A stretch of DNA of 64,000 bases from Lepidurus packardi (GCA_023053545.1 JAKZAN010000001.1:11424024-11488023); one strand, 5' to 3'. Positions 1 through 9,403 are shown, numbered from the stretch's first letter. Notes: generated from the letters alone by a model not told the origin. Numbers and translations are program-made.

Positions 1-2
1 GA

Positions 3-212
3 GCTATTGGAGCTCAAATGTTCCCTGGTAAACTGAGATATTTTATGGATGCGTACGAGCATGCCTGTGAAGAACCTTACTCTTATTTGATGCTCTCCTT
101 CGATCCCAACACTCCTGACACTCATCGTCTTATGTCAGACGTTTTCAACGCGAAAGGCGAGCCTATTGTATACGAAAGAGTGCACCAACCTGTAAAAGTT
201 TCACGAAAATAA
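3..212 (+). pseudogene. 3' end of a putative Maverick/adintovirus-type packaging ATPase (partial at window edge)
   Basis: An open frame enters from the left edge and stops at 210-212, giving about 69 C-terminal residues. It reads AQMFPGKLRYFMDAYEHA, then EEPYSYLMLSFDPNTPD, an Arg-Leu pair and IVYERV. This pattern (QM-PG, YFMDAYEDA, PYGYL, DTPD, R-R) is what I recognise from the tail of A32/FtsK-like packaging ATPases of Maverick/Polinton and adintovirus-like elements integrated in animal genomes. Walker A and B would lie upstream and are not visible. No stop lies within the visible part, so whether the copy is live or broken cannot be judged; 'pseudogene' here means an element remnant. Family assignment is from motif memory only. 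A minus-strand ORF of 147 codons lies 80 bp downstream, tail to tail. Confidence 0.5.
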
Positions 213-293
213 AACATTTTGTTATAAACATGTTTTTCAGATGTTTGATGTAAAATGTGGTGATATCTTTCAAATATTAGTCTCGATTATTTT

Positions 294-737
294 TCACAAT
301 TTTGTATTTACATTAATTCGTTCTACATCTCGGGTTAACCAATAAGTGAATTTGTAGGTTTGGAACAGCGTACAAAGAGTCGGGGTTGTTTTATGTTTAG
401 GACAATAGGGTGGTTCAAAAGGGATAAAAATTTCGTTGACTGCAGGGCAATTGTATCCCACCAAGTTCTCAATAGGTTGTTGAAGTCCTTGTGAGAGAAT
501 TTCAAACGAAGGATCACCCCATGTTAAAACTCGATATTTTCGGATTGAGTGGGCTAAATGATTGAAGAAAACCCCCATCGTGTCAAAGGGCCAGTCTTGA
601 TCATGGTCATTTCCCCATGTGAAATGTCGATAGTAAAAATTGTTCTGTGATAATTTGGAATTAATAAAACATGAAGTTAACTCCACAGGGATGCTGTCAA
701 CTAATCTCAAATAGACTACAGCCAAGTCTTCAGCCAT
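294..737 (-). CDS. Hypothetical protein, 147 aa, convergent with the ATPase-like ORF
   Basis: Uninterrupted single-exon frame from ATG at 737-735 to a stop at 296-294. I recognise no domain. It is rich in aromatic residues and Pro, contains DHDQDWPFDTMG and FIPFEPPYCPKH, and shows no signal peptide, membrane segment or zinc motif. An intronless ORF of this size beside the ATPase-like frame suggests a second gene of the same integrated mobile element, but that is inferred from position only. It could also be a chance ORF in decayed sequence. The two genes end 82 bp apart. Confidence 0.35.
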   Translation of the reverse strand: MAEDLAVVYLRLVDSIPVELTSCFINSKLSQNNFYYRHFTWGNDHDQDWPFDTMGVFFNHLAHSIRKYRVLTWGDPSFEILSQGLQQPIENLVGYNCPAVNEIFIPFEPPYCPKHKTTPTLCTLFQTYKFTYWLTRDVERINVNTKL

Positions 738-819
738 TCTTATGCTCTAGCAGAGTTTATTGAACCACCGTGTTGATCTGTGTTGGTTCCACTGGTTTCA
801 TAAACAGGAGACGTGCTGG

Positions 820-1180
820 TGATAGCCTTGAGTTTGTCAAACACTGGTTGGAATGAGTGTGTGTGTGCGGTTGTGAGAATTGGGGATTTTGAAACCGTTC
901 AGCCTAAGGGTTGCACAGATGTCAGAGTGGGGGTTGTCAAGCGCGCCCATCTGAGGAATCATGCCTATGGAAGAGTGGGGATTGACCAACACAGCAGCTT
1001 GAGGGGGGTGTCAAACACATGAGTGTGAGCTGACAAGCACCCTAGCCAGAGGGGCTGTGCAAACGCAAGAGTGGGTGAGTTGGTGTTATCAGTGTGTGTG
1101 CAACAGTTGATAGCCTGATGAGCATGATGGCACACTCTCCAAAAAATCTTACAGTGTAGTGAAACCACCAACCATTATTT
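820..1180. repeat. Degenerate GT-rich minisatellite
   Basis: Recurring words such as TGTCAAACAC, GAGTGGGG, GTGTGTGTG and GGGTTG return at irregular 50-70 bp spacing, with no open frame of note. It looks like a decayed minisatellite with period near 60 bp, but copies are too diverged for a firm unit. Confidence 0.35.
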
Positions 1181-1238
1181 TGAATGAATTTGTAATTGTA
1201 TTTGTTGAAAGAAAATACATTTCAAAGGTTAAACTTAC

Positions 1239-1390
1239 AAAAAGTGTCTTTAACTTAAATGTCTATCTCCGAAAAAAGTGTCATTAACTTTAATGTCTAT
1301 TTTTGAAAAACTGTCTTTACTTAAATGTATGTGTGTATTTTGTGAAAAAAAAAGTGTCTTTAACTTAAATGATGAATCTCGAAAAGTGTC
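1239..1390 (+). repeat. ~32-bp satellite array, left arm
   Basis: About four to five units of AAAAAGTGTCTTTAACTTAA followed by a variable tail such as TGTCTATCTCCG. The same units occur in the opposite orientation at 6813-7158. From the outer edges inward both arrays start with the same two unit variants (CTATCTCCG tail, then a unit with GTGTCATTAACT), so the two form an inverted pair and not just two random blocks of one satellite. Confidence 0.85.
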
Positions 1391-1497
1391 GTCGTCTTGC
1401 GACGTCCAGCACGACAGTATGTTTCCAATTCCTACAATAAAAAGAAAAGAAAACTGTTAAGTCACTTTAAAAAACGCAAACTCGTCGACTAACTTAC

Positions 1498-2800
1498 CGG
1501 GTCTTTATAGACGTATATGGAGCCGACATTGGTAGCTCCTACCGCTGTCATGCTGAACAAGCCGTACTGCCACTGGCCAAAGTAAACGGCTCGCTCGTTG
1601 AGGGCAAGTAAGCCGGGGACCCATTTGCAAACGCTTGGGTTCACACTAAACATTTCCTCTAAGATAATATTCCGGTTAGTAACACCCCTTGTTGTTCTCA
1701 TGACGAAATACCTGGAAAATGTCGCCGCAATGAAATATCCCAGTCAACGGGGGAATGAAACTCATAGTAGTCCCCGGGCGCCTGATGGATGAAACAGTAG
1801 TGGAGGCCGGAGGTTGGGGACCCTGTTGAGAGTTGCACCAGTTCAGAGGGTCCCAAAAACTGGCTCAGGGAGTAAGGCACCCCCTTCGCCTGTCCCAACA
1901 GTCCCATTCTGGTCCACTGCGCCAAAATGGAGGACTTTCCCATCGGCTGGTGACACCTGTTGTAGAAAACAAACAATATTTAGTACGAGAAATGAGTGCA
2001 TAAAAAACCCAATCAACTTACAATGCAGCCCGTAGTGTCGATAGGGCGTGCGCCTGGTTTAAGCGGCCGTCGAAAAAATTCGCCCATGCTGGAGTGGTCG
2101 GATGCGGCTTCTCCGACGTTTACGCCAAACCTCCGCTCGTAGAAGCCAAGGACCTGCTTCCTCGTCCACTGAGGCAAACGGGTGTTGGCCAGTCGCCCCC
2201 AGATGCGCGACAGGGTCGCCCAGGGCAAGCTGCGATAAGCACGTACCTGTTAACCAAGATAAAAGCATATTAGGTACTTGACTCACATAGCAATTGCTAC
2301 GCCAGATAGATACAGAAGATCGTATTAGTCAAAAGAAATCCCCTTAGGGGATTGTATTGATCTTACCTTAAAGGCTCGCGCACAGGCATGCCACGAACGA
2401 GGCAAAGCGATCCGTGGAGCAGCGTCATCTGTTAAGTAAAAAACACAAGTCAAGTGTTAGGGAGACTGAAAAAAGGTCCCATAATATATATCACAGAAAA
2501 ATACGTACGTACAACAAACGTACATAGCAAACAACATACAGAAAAAAGCTGCTTAGGATTTCAGGAGAATTCGGACATCCATGACCTCCAAAGTACAACA
2601 AGACGATAAGGACTTCGTTCACAATTTTTTATGGGTATTTCTGAAAAATAAAAACCGATTAGGACTCCTGTTACAACTCTGTTGCTTTCTTATCGAAAGG
2701 GAAAAATCACAGCACTCGCGGTTGAAACTATTTGGCTAAGCTTCTTCTAAGACTAGATGTACTTGAATGGCAAACAAAAAGGCAAAAAACGCTTACCCAT
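1498..2800 (-). pseudogene. PISD: Phosphatidylserine decarboxylase, frameshifted and truncated
   Basis: PISD makes phosphatidylethanolamine at the mitochondrial inner membrane. Exons on the minus strand: 2797-2800 (start codon plus one base), 2367-2428, 2022-2246, 1712-1956, 1498-1658. Family landmarks are clear: YRSLPWATLSRIWGRL, FGVNVGEA, EFFRRPLKPGARP, VSPADGK, APGDYYEFHSPVDW, RRHFP, then MTAVGATNVGSI. Defects: the 1712-1956 exon begins in the VSPADGK frame but continues from about codon 22 in another frame (length off by one base), and after VYKDP a good donor follows but no further exon is seen in the remaining 1.5 kb. The missing part should hold the LGST self-cleavage site that forms the pyruvoyl subunit. 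A very long last intron running off the window is the alternative. The N terminus (Arg-rich, about 25 residues) could be a mitochondrial signal. Confidence 0.75.
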
Positions 2801-3442
2801 GGTCCAGGCAACCCGGATGAAATAAGGAACCTTTTAAGGTTTAAAAACTGAGGGCACAATACACGAAAACTTTGGGGGAAAATGCAAAATGCTCCTTTCG
2901 GGTTAACGATAGCAAGAAGACTTATCAAAACAAGTGACAAACAATGAAAGTTATAGCGTCACTTGGCGTAACTTCCGGGGTGGCCAGTTCCGTGTTCATT
3001 GCGTCATCTAGTGGAGGGGAGAAGGGCGGGAATTTCAAATCTTTACTATCACATTGGCAGGAAATCGCGGACCAAACCTAAAAATTTCCTTTACAATTAC
3101 ATAGTCCACCTTAAAGAAAAATAGAGTTGCTAACTTCTCGTCATAATGGCGACCTAGAGGGCTTTCTCCGGCAATAACTTGCATATGAATCTTAAATGAT
3201 CTTAGAGATTCGAATCTGTCATGTCATGTTTCCGTCCACCAGATGGCGTAACGAACCCGGAGTGTCGGAGTACGTCTTTGGTTGGTTCCCGAACCCGCTT
3301 CCTTCGGGTTGTTATCAACAGCATCAACGGTAGAGGGTTGGACTAATATGCGATATGTTGACGGCTTCTTTACCGGTGTCTGGGCGACATTTGATTAATA
3401 TGGCGGCAAAACAACTCCTGTATAACACCTATAAATCGGCCG
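2801..3442. other. Upstream of PISD; no gene seen
   Basis: AT-rich spacer between the PISD start and the first NOG1 fragment. Only short ORFs are present. It contains one AGATGGCG word at 3241-3248. No TATA box or other element can be supported. Confidence 0.5.
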
Positions 3443-3854
3443 ACTATTGCCCTTATTTCTGAGCAATGCGGACACAGACTTGAAGAACAGATTCTTCTCT
3501 TTGAGGGCATCAAGCCACTATTGACTAACAAATCATATGCTTCATTATCCAGTGTGATATTTTTTACTTATATTTGCTTTATTAGCCCATGCTTGTTACT
3601 TTCAAAAAGCGTTCGAGAATGATCATGTCCCAATTGTGCAAATGTCTACCGAAGAAGGAGTAGTGGAAGTAAAGTCAGACGTAAGGGCGTATTATTTATT
3701 TGTTTTCTGGTGTTCAATTTCGATTGTCTAGGCTTGTGAGCGTTGATTGCTAGCTCATCTTGTGGTAGGCAAGATGCGTAGCTAGAAGGTAGAAGGCGTC
3801 TTGAACCGTCTAAACGTAGGCGAACCCAGGCGAAGAGATAACGTTGTTCGTCCA
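3443..3854 (+). pseudogene. GTPBP4: GTPBP4/NOG1 exon fragment, duplicate copy A
   Basis: This 412-bp block is nearly identical to 4197-4613. It encodes the G-domain end of the nucleolar GTPase NOG1: ISEQCGHRLEEQ (switch region), a 'KPL-TNK' exon end, then an exon with VPIVQMSTEEGVVEVKSD, and an exon of the LNRLNVGEPRRRD type. Relative to copy B it lacks six bases inside MSTVTEEG. Similarity stops at TTCGTCCA, directly before the downstream exon continues in copy B, so this is a partial tandem duplicate without a rest of gene. Confidence 0.8.
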
Positions 3855-4196
3855 TTGCACAAGAATACGGGGTAGAACCAGGAGTTCATGATAGAAATGG
3901 GTCGGGTGAACGTAAGCTTGGTTAATTTCTAGTTAAGTATTCATATTTTTATGTATAATAATAACAACTGGAAAGACAAATTCAGATGCAAAACCTGATG
4001 AGAGAACGCGTGGTAGCCACACAGATAGCTCGAGCATGACAATAGCTATATTGGATTGGACTTTTTTCCATTGTGAGTGCATTAGGAAGGATTGATGGGT
4101 AACAAACTTCAAACTCTCTATACTAACATACTTACAGTGCTTGTACCTTTCATGTTTCTCACCTTCAAGTTATAAAAGGACCAGAAGACCTGCCCT
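3855..4196. other. Spacer between the two NOG1 copies; no gene seen
   Basis: About 340 bp of unique AT-rich DNA separates the duplicates. There is no ORF of note. A TATAAAAGG word at 4171-4179 precedes copy B but has no supported role. Confidence 0.5.
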
Positions 4197-5603
4197 ACTA
4201 TTGCCCTTATTTCTGAGCAATGCGGACACAGACTTGAAGAACAGATTCATCTCTTTGAGAGCATGAAGCCACTATTTACTAACAAGGTATATGCTTCATT
4301 ATCCAGTGTGATATTTTTACTAATATTTGCTTTATTAGCCCATGCTTGTTACTTTCAAAAAGCGTTCGAGAATGATCATGTCCCAATTCTGCAAATGTCT
4401 ACCGTCACCGAAGAAGGAGTAGTGGAAGTAAAGTCAGACGTAAGGGCGGATTATTTATTTGTTTTCTGGTGTTCAATTTGGATTGTCTAGGCTTGTGCGC
4501 GTTGATTGCTAGCTCATCGTGTGGAAGGTAAGATGTGTAGCTAGAAGGTAGAAGGCGTCTTGAACCGTCTAAACGTAGGCGAACCCAGGCGAAGAGATAA
4601 CGTTGTTCGTCCAGTTTGCATTCCGGATTCGCAGAAGAAAGCAGCTCAAGCTGAGAAGGAGAAAACGAAAAGGACGGGACGAGCTATCGAATTGGAACAA
4701 GGGGACGTCCACATTTTGTGGATTAGAGAAAGAATTATGACCTGCCATACGACTTCAAATACGACAAAATTCCAGAATTCTGATAAAACAAAAACGTTGC
4801 CGACTACATTGATCCGGATCTTATGGTGGTTAGTTTATCGTTTTATCTTCGGCCGGTTTTTTTTACTTTTTTCTTTTTTTTTCAGAAATTTTAGCACTTG
4901 GAGAAAGAGAAAGAACTGCGAGCTGAAGTTTGACGAACCCAGTGATGAAGAGACAAAGGAAGTCCATCAACTCGCCAAGCAAATTCGAGACAAGGCTAAA
5001 ACTATGTCTGTTGAAGCTCGTCTGGGAAAGAGTGGAGGCAAACCTGTCATGCCAAGGGCTGGTAGGAAGCGAGAGCTCTCCGTTAGCCGATGAGGGAAGA
5101 AATGGAGAACTTGGGAATGGATTTGGCTGGCACAGAGAAGGTATTTTTTGTATAGATATTTTTATAACCGAACACGGTTTTTAACCAACTTTATGCTTTA
5201 GTAGGCCCATTTCAATCAGTCTCGTTCGATTTCAATTTCGCGTAAGCCAATCAAGAAAGCTCGCATGGATGAAGAAGGCCGTGTACGTCTAGCTCTTCTC
5301 GCGTTACTCCACGTGACCAGAGTAGAGTCAAGAACCCAGAAGTAATTACTAAATTGGGTTTATTTTAGTTGATTGTAGTTACTTAATGTTTAGTGTTACT
5401 TGTAGATGAAGAACAAGTTGAAGCTCGTTGGACGCAAGGCCGCATGGGCAAAGCTGGTGAAGCTGACAGACATATTTCGGTTAAACTGCCCAAGCGTTTG
5501 TTCTCCGGAAAGCGCGGCATTGGCAAAACGGACAGGCTTTAAGCAGGCTAACTGGACCCTGTTTCATACTATTATATGTCGGCTTTGGCCAGGTCGTTCT
5601 TCT
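4197..5603 (+). pseudogene. GTPBP4: GTPBP4/NOG1 C-terminal half, multiply frameshifted (copy B)
   Basis: NOG1 is a nucleolar GTPase for 60S ribosome biogenesis. The reading follows its C-terminal half: SEQCGHRLEEQ, MSTVTEEGVVEVKSD, LNRLNVGEPRRRDNVVRP, IELEQGD, then in other frames KNYDLPYDFKYDKIPEF, NVADYIDPDLM, DEETKEVHQLAKQIR, MPRAGRK, MREEMENLGMDLAGTEK, SRVTPRDQSRVKNPE, and the C terminus GKAGEADRH...[14 protein letters not shown] ending in TAA at 5539-5541. At least four frame changes and two stops separate these blocks, and the segment carrying the NKxD base-specificity loop is not seen between the first two exons. Genes further right read cleanly, so many sequencing errors confined here would be surprising; a dead copy is likelier. 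Confidence 0.8.
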
Positions 5604-5890
5604 TAGCCTGTGTTGAAACGAAAATTCGAACTGGGTAGTTTCGACATCATTTGTGGCCCTTGAAATGAAATCTGGAAGGACTTGAGAAGAGAATACAAGT
5701 TTGCCTTGTAATAAACTTTGAAATGACTTTTTACTCATTTAGTACTGCTGATTTTGAGATGTTTTTGACTTTCCTTCAGTTCCAAATGAGATGTTTTGCT
5801 CCCTCACCCTGTAATACGTACTTGCGTATTTGTTGTACCCATAGAGCGCTCCCCGTAATACGTACTTGCTAATTAGAATAGACGAAATAA
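5604..5890. other. Spacer; no gene seen
   Basis: Sequence after the NOG1 remnant. It holds two copies of TAATACGTACTTGC about 40 bp apart (near 5812 and 5855). Nothing else can be supported. Confidence 0.4.
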
Positions 5891-5892
5891 CA

Positions 5893-6281
5893 ATGGCTGA
5901 ACCTTACAAATCGGACTTTCCGGATGCAAAGTCTACGAAACGTCTTTTAAAAGGTGCTCTCATCCATCCTATTCTTCAGAAGTAGCCCCTAATCACAACG
6001 CAGGGACCATCTTATTCTTATTCATACCCAAATCCTCCACATTTAGTGCCGTGACCAGGATGAGCCGCACAGAAACGAAGTCCATTGATCGAGTGAAGAT
6101 CAAATCCTCTCTACTTTCTCAATCCATCGTTAATACCTTCGAAACAATGAATAACCTTGAGCAAGAAGACGCCCCCACGAAACAAGAAGCCAGTGCTGAT
6201 CTCCTGAGCTCCCTCGAAGAATACCTTCAAGACTTGAAAGCCCTTTATCAAGAAATCGAAGACAATATTACACTTGTGTGA
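5893..6281 (+). pseudogene. Retroelement-like leader/gag remnant
   Basis: Two short frames, starting at 5893 and 6051. The second (76 aa) is acidic and heptad-like, with LLSSLEEYLQDLKALYQEIE, and sits directly upstream of a Gypsy pol remnant. Coiled-coil acidic leaders of this kind occur in retrotransposon gag proteins, but I do not recognise the family. Stops and missing sequence show that it is not intact. The assignment rests mostly on position. Confidence 0.35.
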
Positions 6282-6309
6282 CCTCGAAGACGTCCTGAAA
6301 ACTCATTTC

Positions 6310-6556
6310 GACGTCCTGAAAAAACTAAAGCAATCGTGGAATGGTCCCGACCAGTGACCAGTGATGAATTGAATAGTTTCCTCGATCTTCATACTATCGT
6401 CGATTTGTGAAAGGTTTTGCTGACATTGCCAAGCCGCTATATAAACTAACCGAAAAGAATGTTCCCTTTGAGTGGTCCGTGTTATGTGAGGAAGCTTTTA
6501 CAGATCCTAAACGGCTCCTTTCTTCAACTCCTGTACTCGCTTTTCCTGAGTAGTAT
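6310..6556 (+). pseudogene. Ty3/Gypsy pol fragment (RT-RNase H junction)
   Basis: In three frames the sequence reads KTKAIVEWSRPVTSDELNSF, then YYRRFVKGFADIAKPLYKLT, EKNVPFEWS and LLSSTPVLAFPE. This is the conserved stretch after the RT palm and before RNase H in Gypsy polyproteins. A frameshift near 6393 and a missing base around 6400 break it. It is a different copy from the pol at 7259, which carries its own version of the same region. Confidence 0.8.
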
Positions 6557-6590
6557 AGGTACCACCATTACTGCAACCTCCATTACTGCA

Positions 6591-6668
6591 GCACCAATAG
6601 GAAGCCTCCATTTCTCCCAAGCCCCGCCCCTTTTACGGCTGCACCAATAGGATGCCTCCATTTCTCCC
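6591..6668 (+). repeat. Two 28-bp direct repeats with CCAAT
   Basis: The unit GCACCAATAGGAAGCCTCCA plus TTTCTCCC occurs at 6591-6618 and again at 6641-6668 with one mismatch, 50 bp apart. A CCCCGCCC box lies between them. CCAAT and GC boxes would suit a promoter or LTR, but no downstream gene supports this. Confidence 0.6.
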
Positions 6669-6812
6669 CTAGTCCCCTGCCCTGACGCCTGCGCAGTATG
6701 GTTTGACAACACCTAGTTTCTAGCGTTTCCGCCACTTTCACGTTGGCGCTGTCCTCACAATTGAGCAGCTCTCGTGTCGACAACAGTGTCCTCCGCCAAC
6801 AAACTTAATTAC

Positions 6813-7158
6813 CCTTAAAGTTAAAGACACTTTTTCGGACTCGACATTAAAGTTAAAGACACTTTTTCGGACTCGACATTAAAGTTAAAGACACTTTTTC
6901 AGGATTACCATTAAAGTTAATGACACTTTTTCACAAAATACACATTTAAGTTAAAGACACTTTTTCAGAATCAACATTAAAGTTAAGGACACTTTTTCGA
7001 GAATAGACATTAAAGTTAAAGACACTTTTCGAGATTCATCATTTAAGTTAAAGACAATTTTTCAGGATTACCATTAAAGTTAAAGACACTTTTTCAGATT
7101 CGACATTAAAGTTAATGACACTTTTTCGGAGATAGACATTTAAGTTAAAGACACTTTT
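6813..7158 (-). repeat. ~32-bp satellite array, right arm
   Basis: About eleven units of ATTAAAGTTAAAGACACTTT followed by TTC and a variable 9-11 bp tail (for example GGACTCGAC, AGGATTACC, GGAGATAGAC, CACAAAATACAC). The array runs into the N gap, so its true length is unknown. It is inverted relative to the array at 1239-1390. Confidence 0.95.
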
Positions 7159-7258
7159 NNNNNNNNNNNNNNNNNNNNNNNNNNNNNNNNNNNNNNNNNN
7201 NNNNNNNNNNNNNNNNNNNNNNNNNNNNNNNNNNNNNNNNNNNNNNNNNNNNNNNNNN
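7159..7258. other. Assembly gap (100 N)
   Basis: Exactly 100 unknown bases between the satellite array and the Gypsy pol frame, a conventional placeholder length. The join across it is not proven by sequence. Confidence 0.99.
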
Positions 7259-8818
7259 CCCAGGGATTGACGACGCTCTCGAGTCCTTGCAAGGTGCAAA
7301 GTACTTCTCAACCGTAGATCTCATGTCGAGTTACTGGCAGGTTGCTGTTAAAAGATCAGATAAGGGCAAGACGGCCTTTGTAACACCAGATAGCCTCTAC
7401 CAATTTAGGAAAATGCCAGTCGGGTTGTGTAACGCTCCCGCTACGTTTCAACGGATGATGGATGTCATCCTAGCAGGCCTTAAGTGGCAGCTTTGCCTCG
7501 TTTGCCTGGACGATGTCGTGATTTTCTCCAAAACTTTTGAGCAGCATTTATCTGACGTAGAATCCGTACTGACCTGTCTAAAAGAGGCTGGATTAAAATT
7601 GAAACCGAGCAAATGTCATTTTGGCTGCGGGGCTGTAACTGTTCTCGGTCAAGTGATAGATTCAAAAGGTATTCGGCCTGAGAGAGATAAAGTTAATGCC
7701 GTGCAAAATTTTCCAGTCCCCAAAAGTCTGACAGACGTTCGTAGCTTCTCTAGTCTCTGCTCGTATTACCGGAAATTTATTAAGAGATTTTCGTCAAGGG
7801 TAGAGCCACTGTCTCGGCTTACTAAGAACAACGTCCCGTTCTTCTGGGGTTTGGATCAACAGAGGGCATTCGAGGACTTGAAGCAAGCCCTCCTATCGGC
7901 CCACCCTGTTCTAAAAGGAGAATTCGAGATACACCCAGATGCAAGCGACTTCGGTATAGGAGCCGTGCTGGTACAGAAACAGGACGGAACTGAACGAGTA
8001 ATTGCCTATGCCAGTAGACTTATGAACAAAAGTGAGGGAAATTAATCGACGACTGAAAAGGAATGTCTTGCCCTCGTTTGGGCTGTAAAGAAATTCAAGT
8101 CTTTTCTCTGGGGTAAACCATTTAGAGTCGTCACTGATCACCACGCGTTGTTGGTTGATGACTAAGAAGGGGCCGTCAGGGCGACTAGCAGGGACGCAGC
8201 TAGGAATTTGTTTCGGGGTAGGCCTGTACACTCAAACGCCCCTCAATTTGCCTCAATTCAACTAAATTTTTATTTGCGGGGGGCCAGCTAGTCCAGCTTT
8301 TCGGGGTAGGCCTGGGCCTGCCGGGCCTATCCCCTGGCTGCGCCACTGGCGACTAGCCAGATGGGCACTGTCTTTAATGGAATACGAGTTCCAGGTATTC
8401 CACAGGAATGGAAGAGTGCACAATGACGCTGACGCATTTTCACGTGTTGAACCCCCAGTGGCGGAGGGTGAAGATGAACACGGGCCTGTAGTTTTCGCGG
8501 TCGACCTTGCTGATTACCTAGTTACAGATATAAGAAAGGAACAGCGAAATGACCCCAGGTGGTCAAGGATTATTGGGATTCTAGAAGATGTAAATCCGAG
8601 TGCCGTAGACCGTCGGAAGGTGAGTCCGTACACTTTGCATGACGGTAAGCTCTTTAGAATAACGGTTAGGAACGGACACTGAAGTAAGACCACTGAAGAA
8701 AACTGGTCGACGGGAAATGAACGCTGTGACGAACAATTAACACTAACGGAGCAATCTGGCCTGAGGAGATCTGGCCGATTACGTAAAAAATCCCAGTTTT
8801 ACGGCATCGACGACGAAT
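7259..8818 (+). mobile_element. Degenerate Ty3/Gypsy retrotransposon pol
   Basis: The frame at 7287-8045 is the RT domain: FSTVDLMSSYWQVAV, FVTPDSLYQFRKMPVGLCNA, the catalytic CLDDVVIFSKT, FGCGAVTVLGQVIDSKGI and YYRKFIKRF, then the RNase H start DASDFGIGAVLVQKQDGTER. A TAA at 8043-8045 replaces the expected Tyr before [12 protein letters not shown]. RNase H continues to about 8180 with a further frame change, is split by a hAT-like insert (8189-8348), and resumes with YEFQVFHRNGRVHNDADAFSR. Next comes an H2C2-region start, but the integrase core is absent. The sequence jumps to a C-terminal tail with GLRRSGRLRKK that stops at 8818. Gag, protease and the RT start lie in or beyond the gap. The element cannot encode its own enzymes. 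Confidence 0.9.
8189..8348. mobile_element. 160-bp non-autonomous hAT-like element inside Gypsy
   Basis: The left end CAGGGACGCAGCTAGG and the reverse complement of the right end, CAGTGGCGCAGCCAGG, match at 13 of 16 positions. The flanks carry an 8-bp direct repeat GCGACTAG (8181-8188 and 8349-8356). Removing the insert and one repeat restores the Gypsy reading RLARWALSLMEYEF. Inverted ends of the CAG-TGGCGCAGCCAGG kind with 8-bp duplications are typical of the hAT superfamily. There is no coding capacity, so it moved in trans. Confidence 0.85.
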
Positions 8819-8849
8819 AACCGCCTAGACTGAGTTAAAAAAAAGCGGT

Positions 8850-9403
8850 TGTAAGACGCTACCACTGTTGACAGGGTTCGTTCTGGCAATCAACGTTGCG
8901 TCCTATAATTTTATCCCTTACTAACACCGGCCAACCTTATCTTGCTTGTGTTATTTTGCATGCCCTTAGTTCAGTTTTTATAACCATTTGCATGAGTTAC
9001 GGCTGACAGTAACTTCCTCAAAGGCCCAAGTCGATAGTTGTAATTCGAACGGGGTGTTCGAAAGTGGGCCATTAGTAATGTCATGTCAATTTTTGGTAGT
9101 CGTTTTCTTAACGTAGTTTCCCTTTTTGTTCCCCCCATACCCTTGCTTTCTGGGCTAGTGAAAGTCACTTCCCCGAAACTAAGGGGACTACGTTGATTTC
9201 GTCTGTGTTTGGGGAGGACATAAAAGGATGATAGAAAGGAAGGTGAGAAAAAAAAGAAGAGCGGCGACAGGGAAACTGGAGAGAAGAAGCTACAGAGAGA
9301 GTGGGGATTGTATGCCAGTAGCAAATACAGATTCTGTTAGCGACCTCAACCTTAATCTTCCTGTTTCCTAGCAGGATCAAGGACCCGTGAAAGACCACGT
9401 CAT
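8850..9403 (+). repeat. Possible 3' LTR region of the Gypsy element
   Basis: Directly after the pol stop a purine run (AAAAAAAAGCGG) is followed by TGTAAGACG, a plausible polypurine tract and LTR start. A TATA-like ATAAAAGG lies at 9221-9228. The right limit is uncertain, because no second LTR copy is available for comparison in this window. Confidence 0.35.

Noticed and set aside
4168-4200. TATAAAAGG as promoter of the NOG1 copy B
   Set aside because: Copy B starts in the middle of the coding region, so a promoter there has no gene start to serve.
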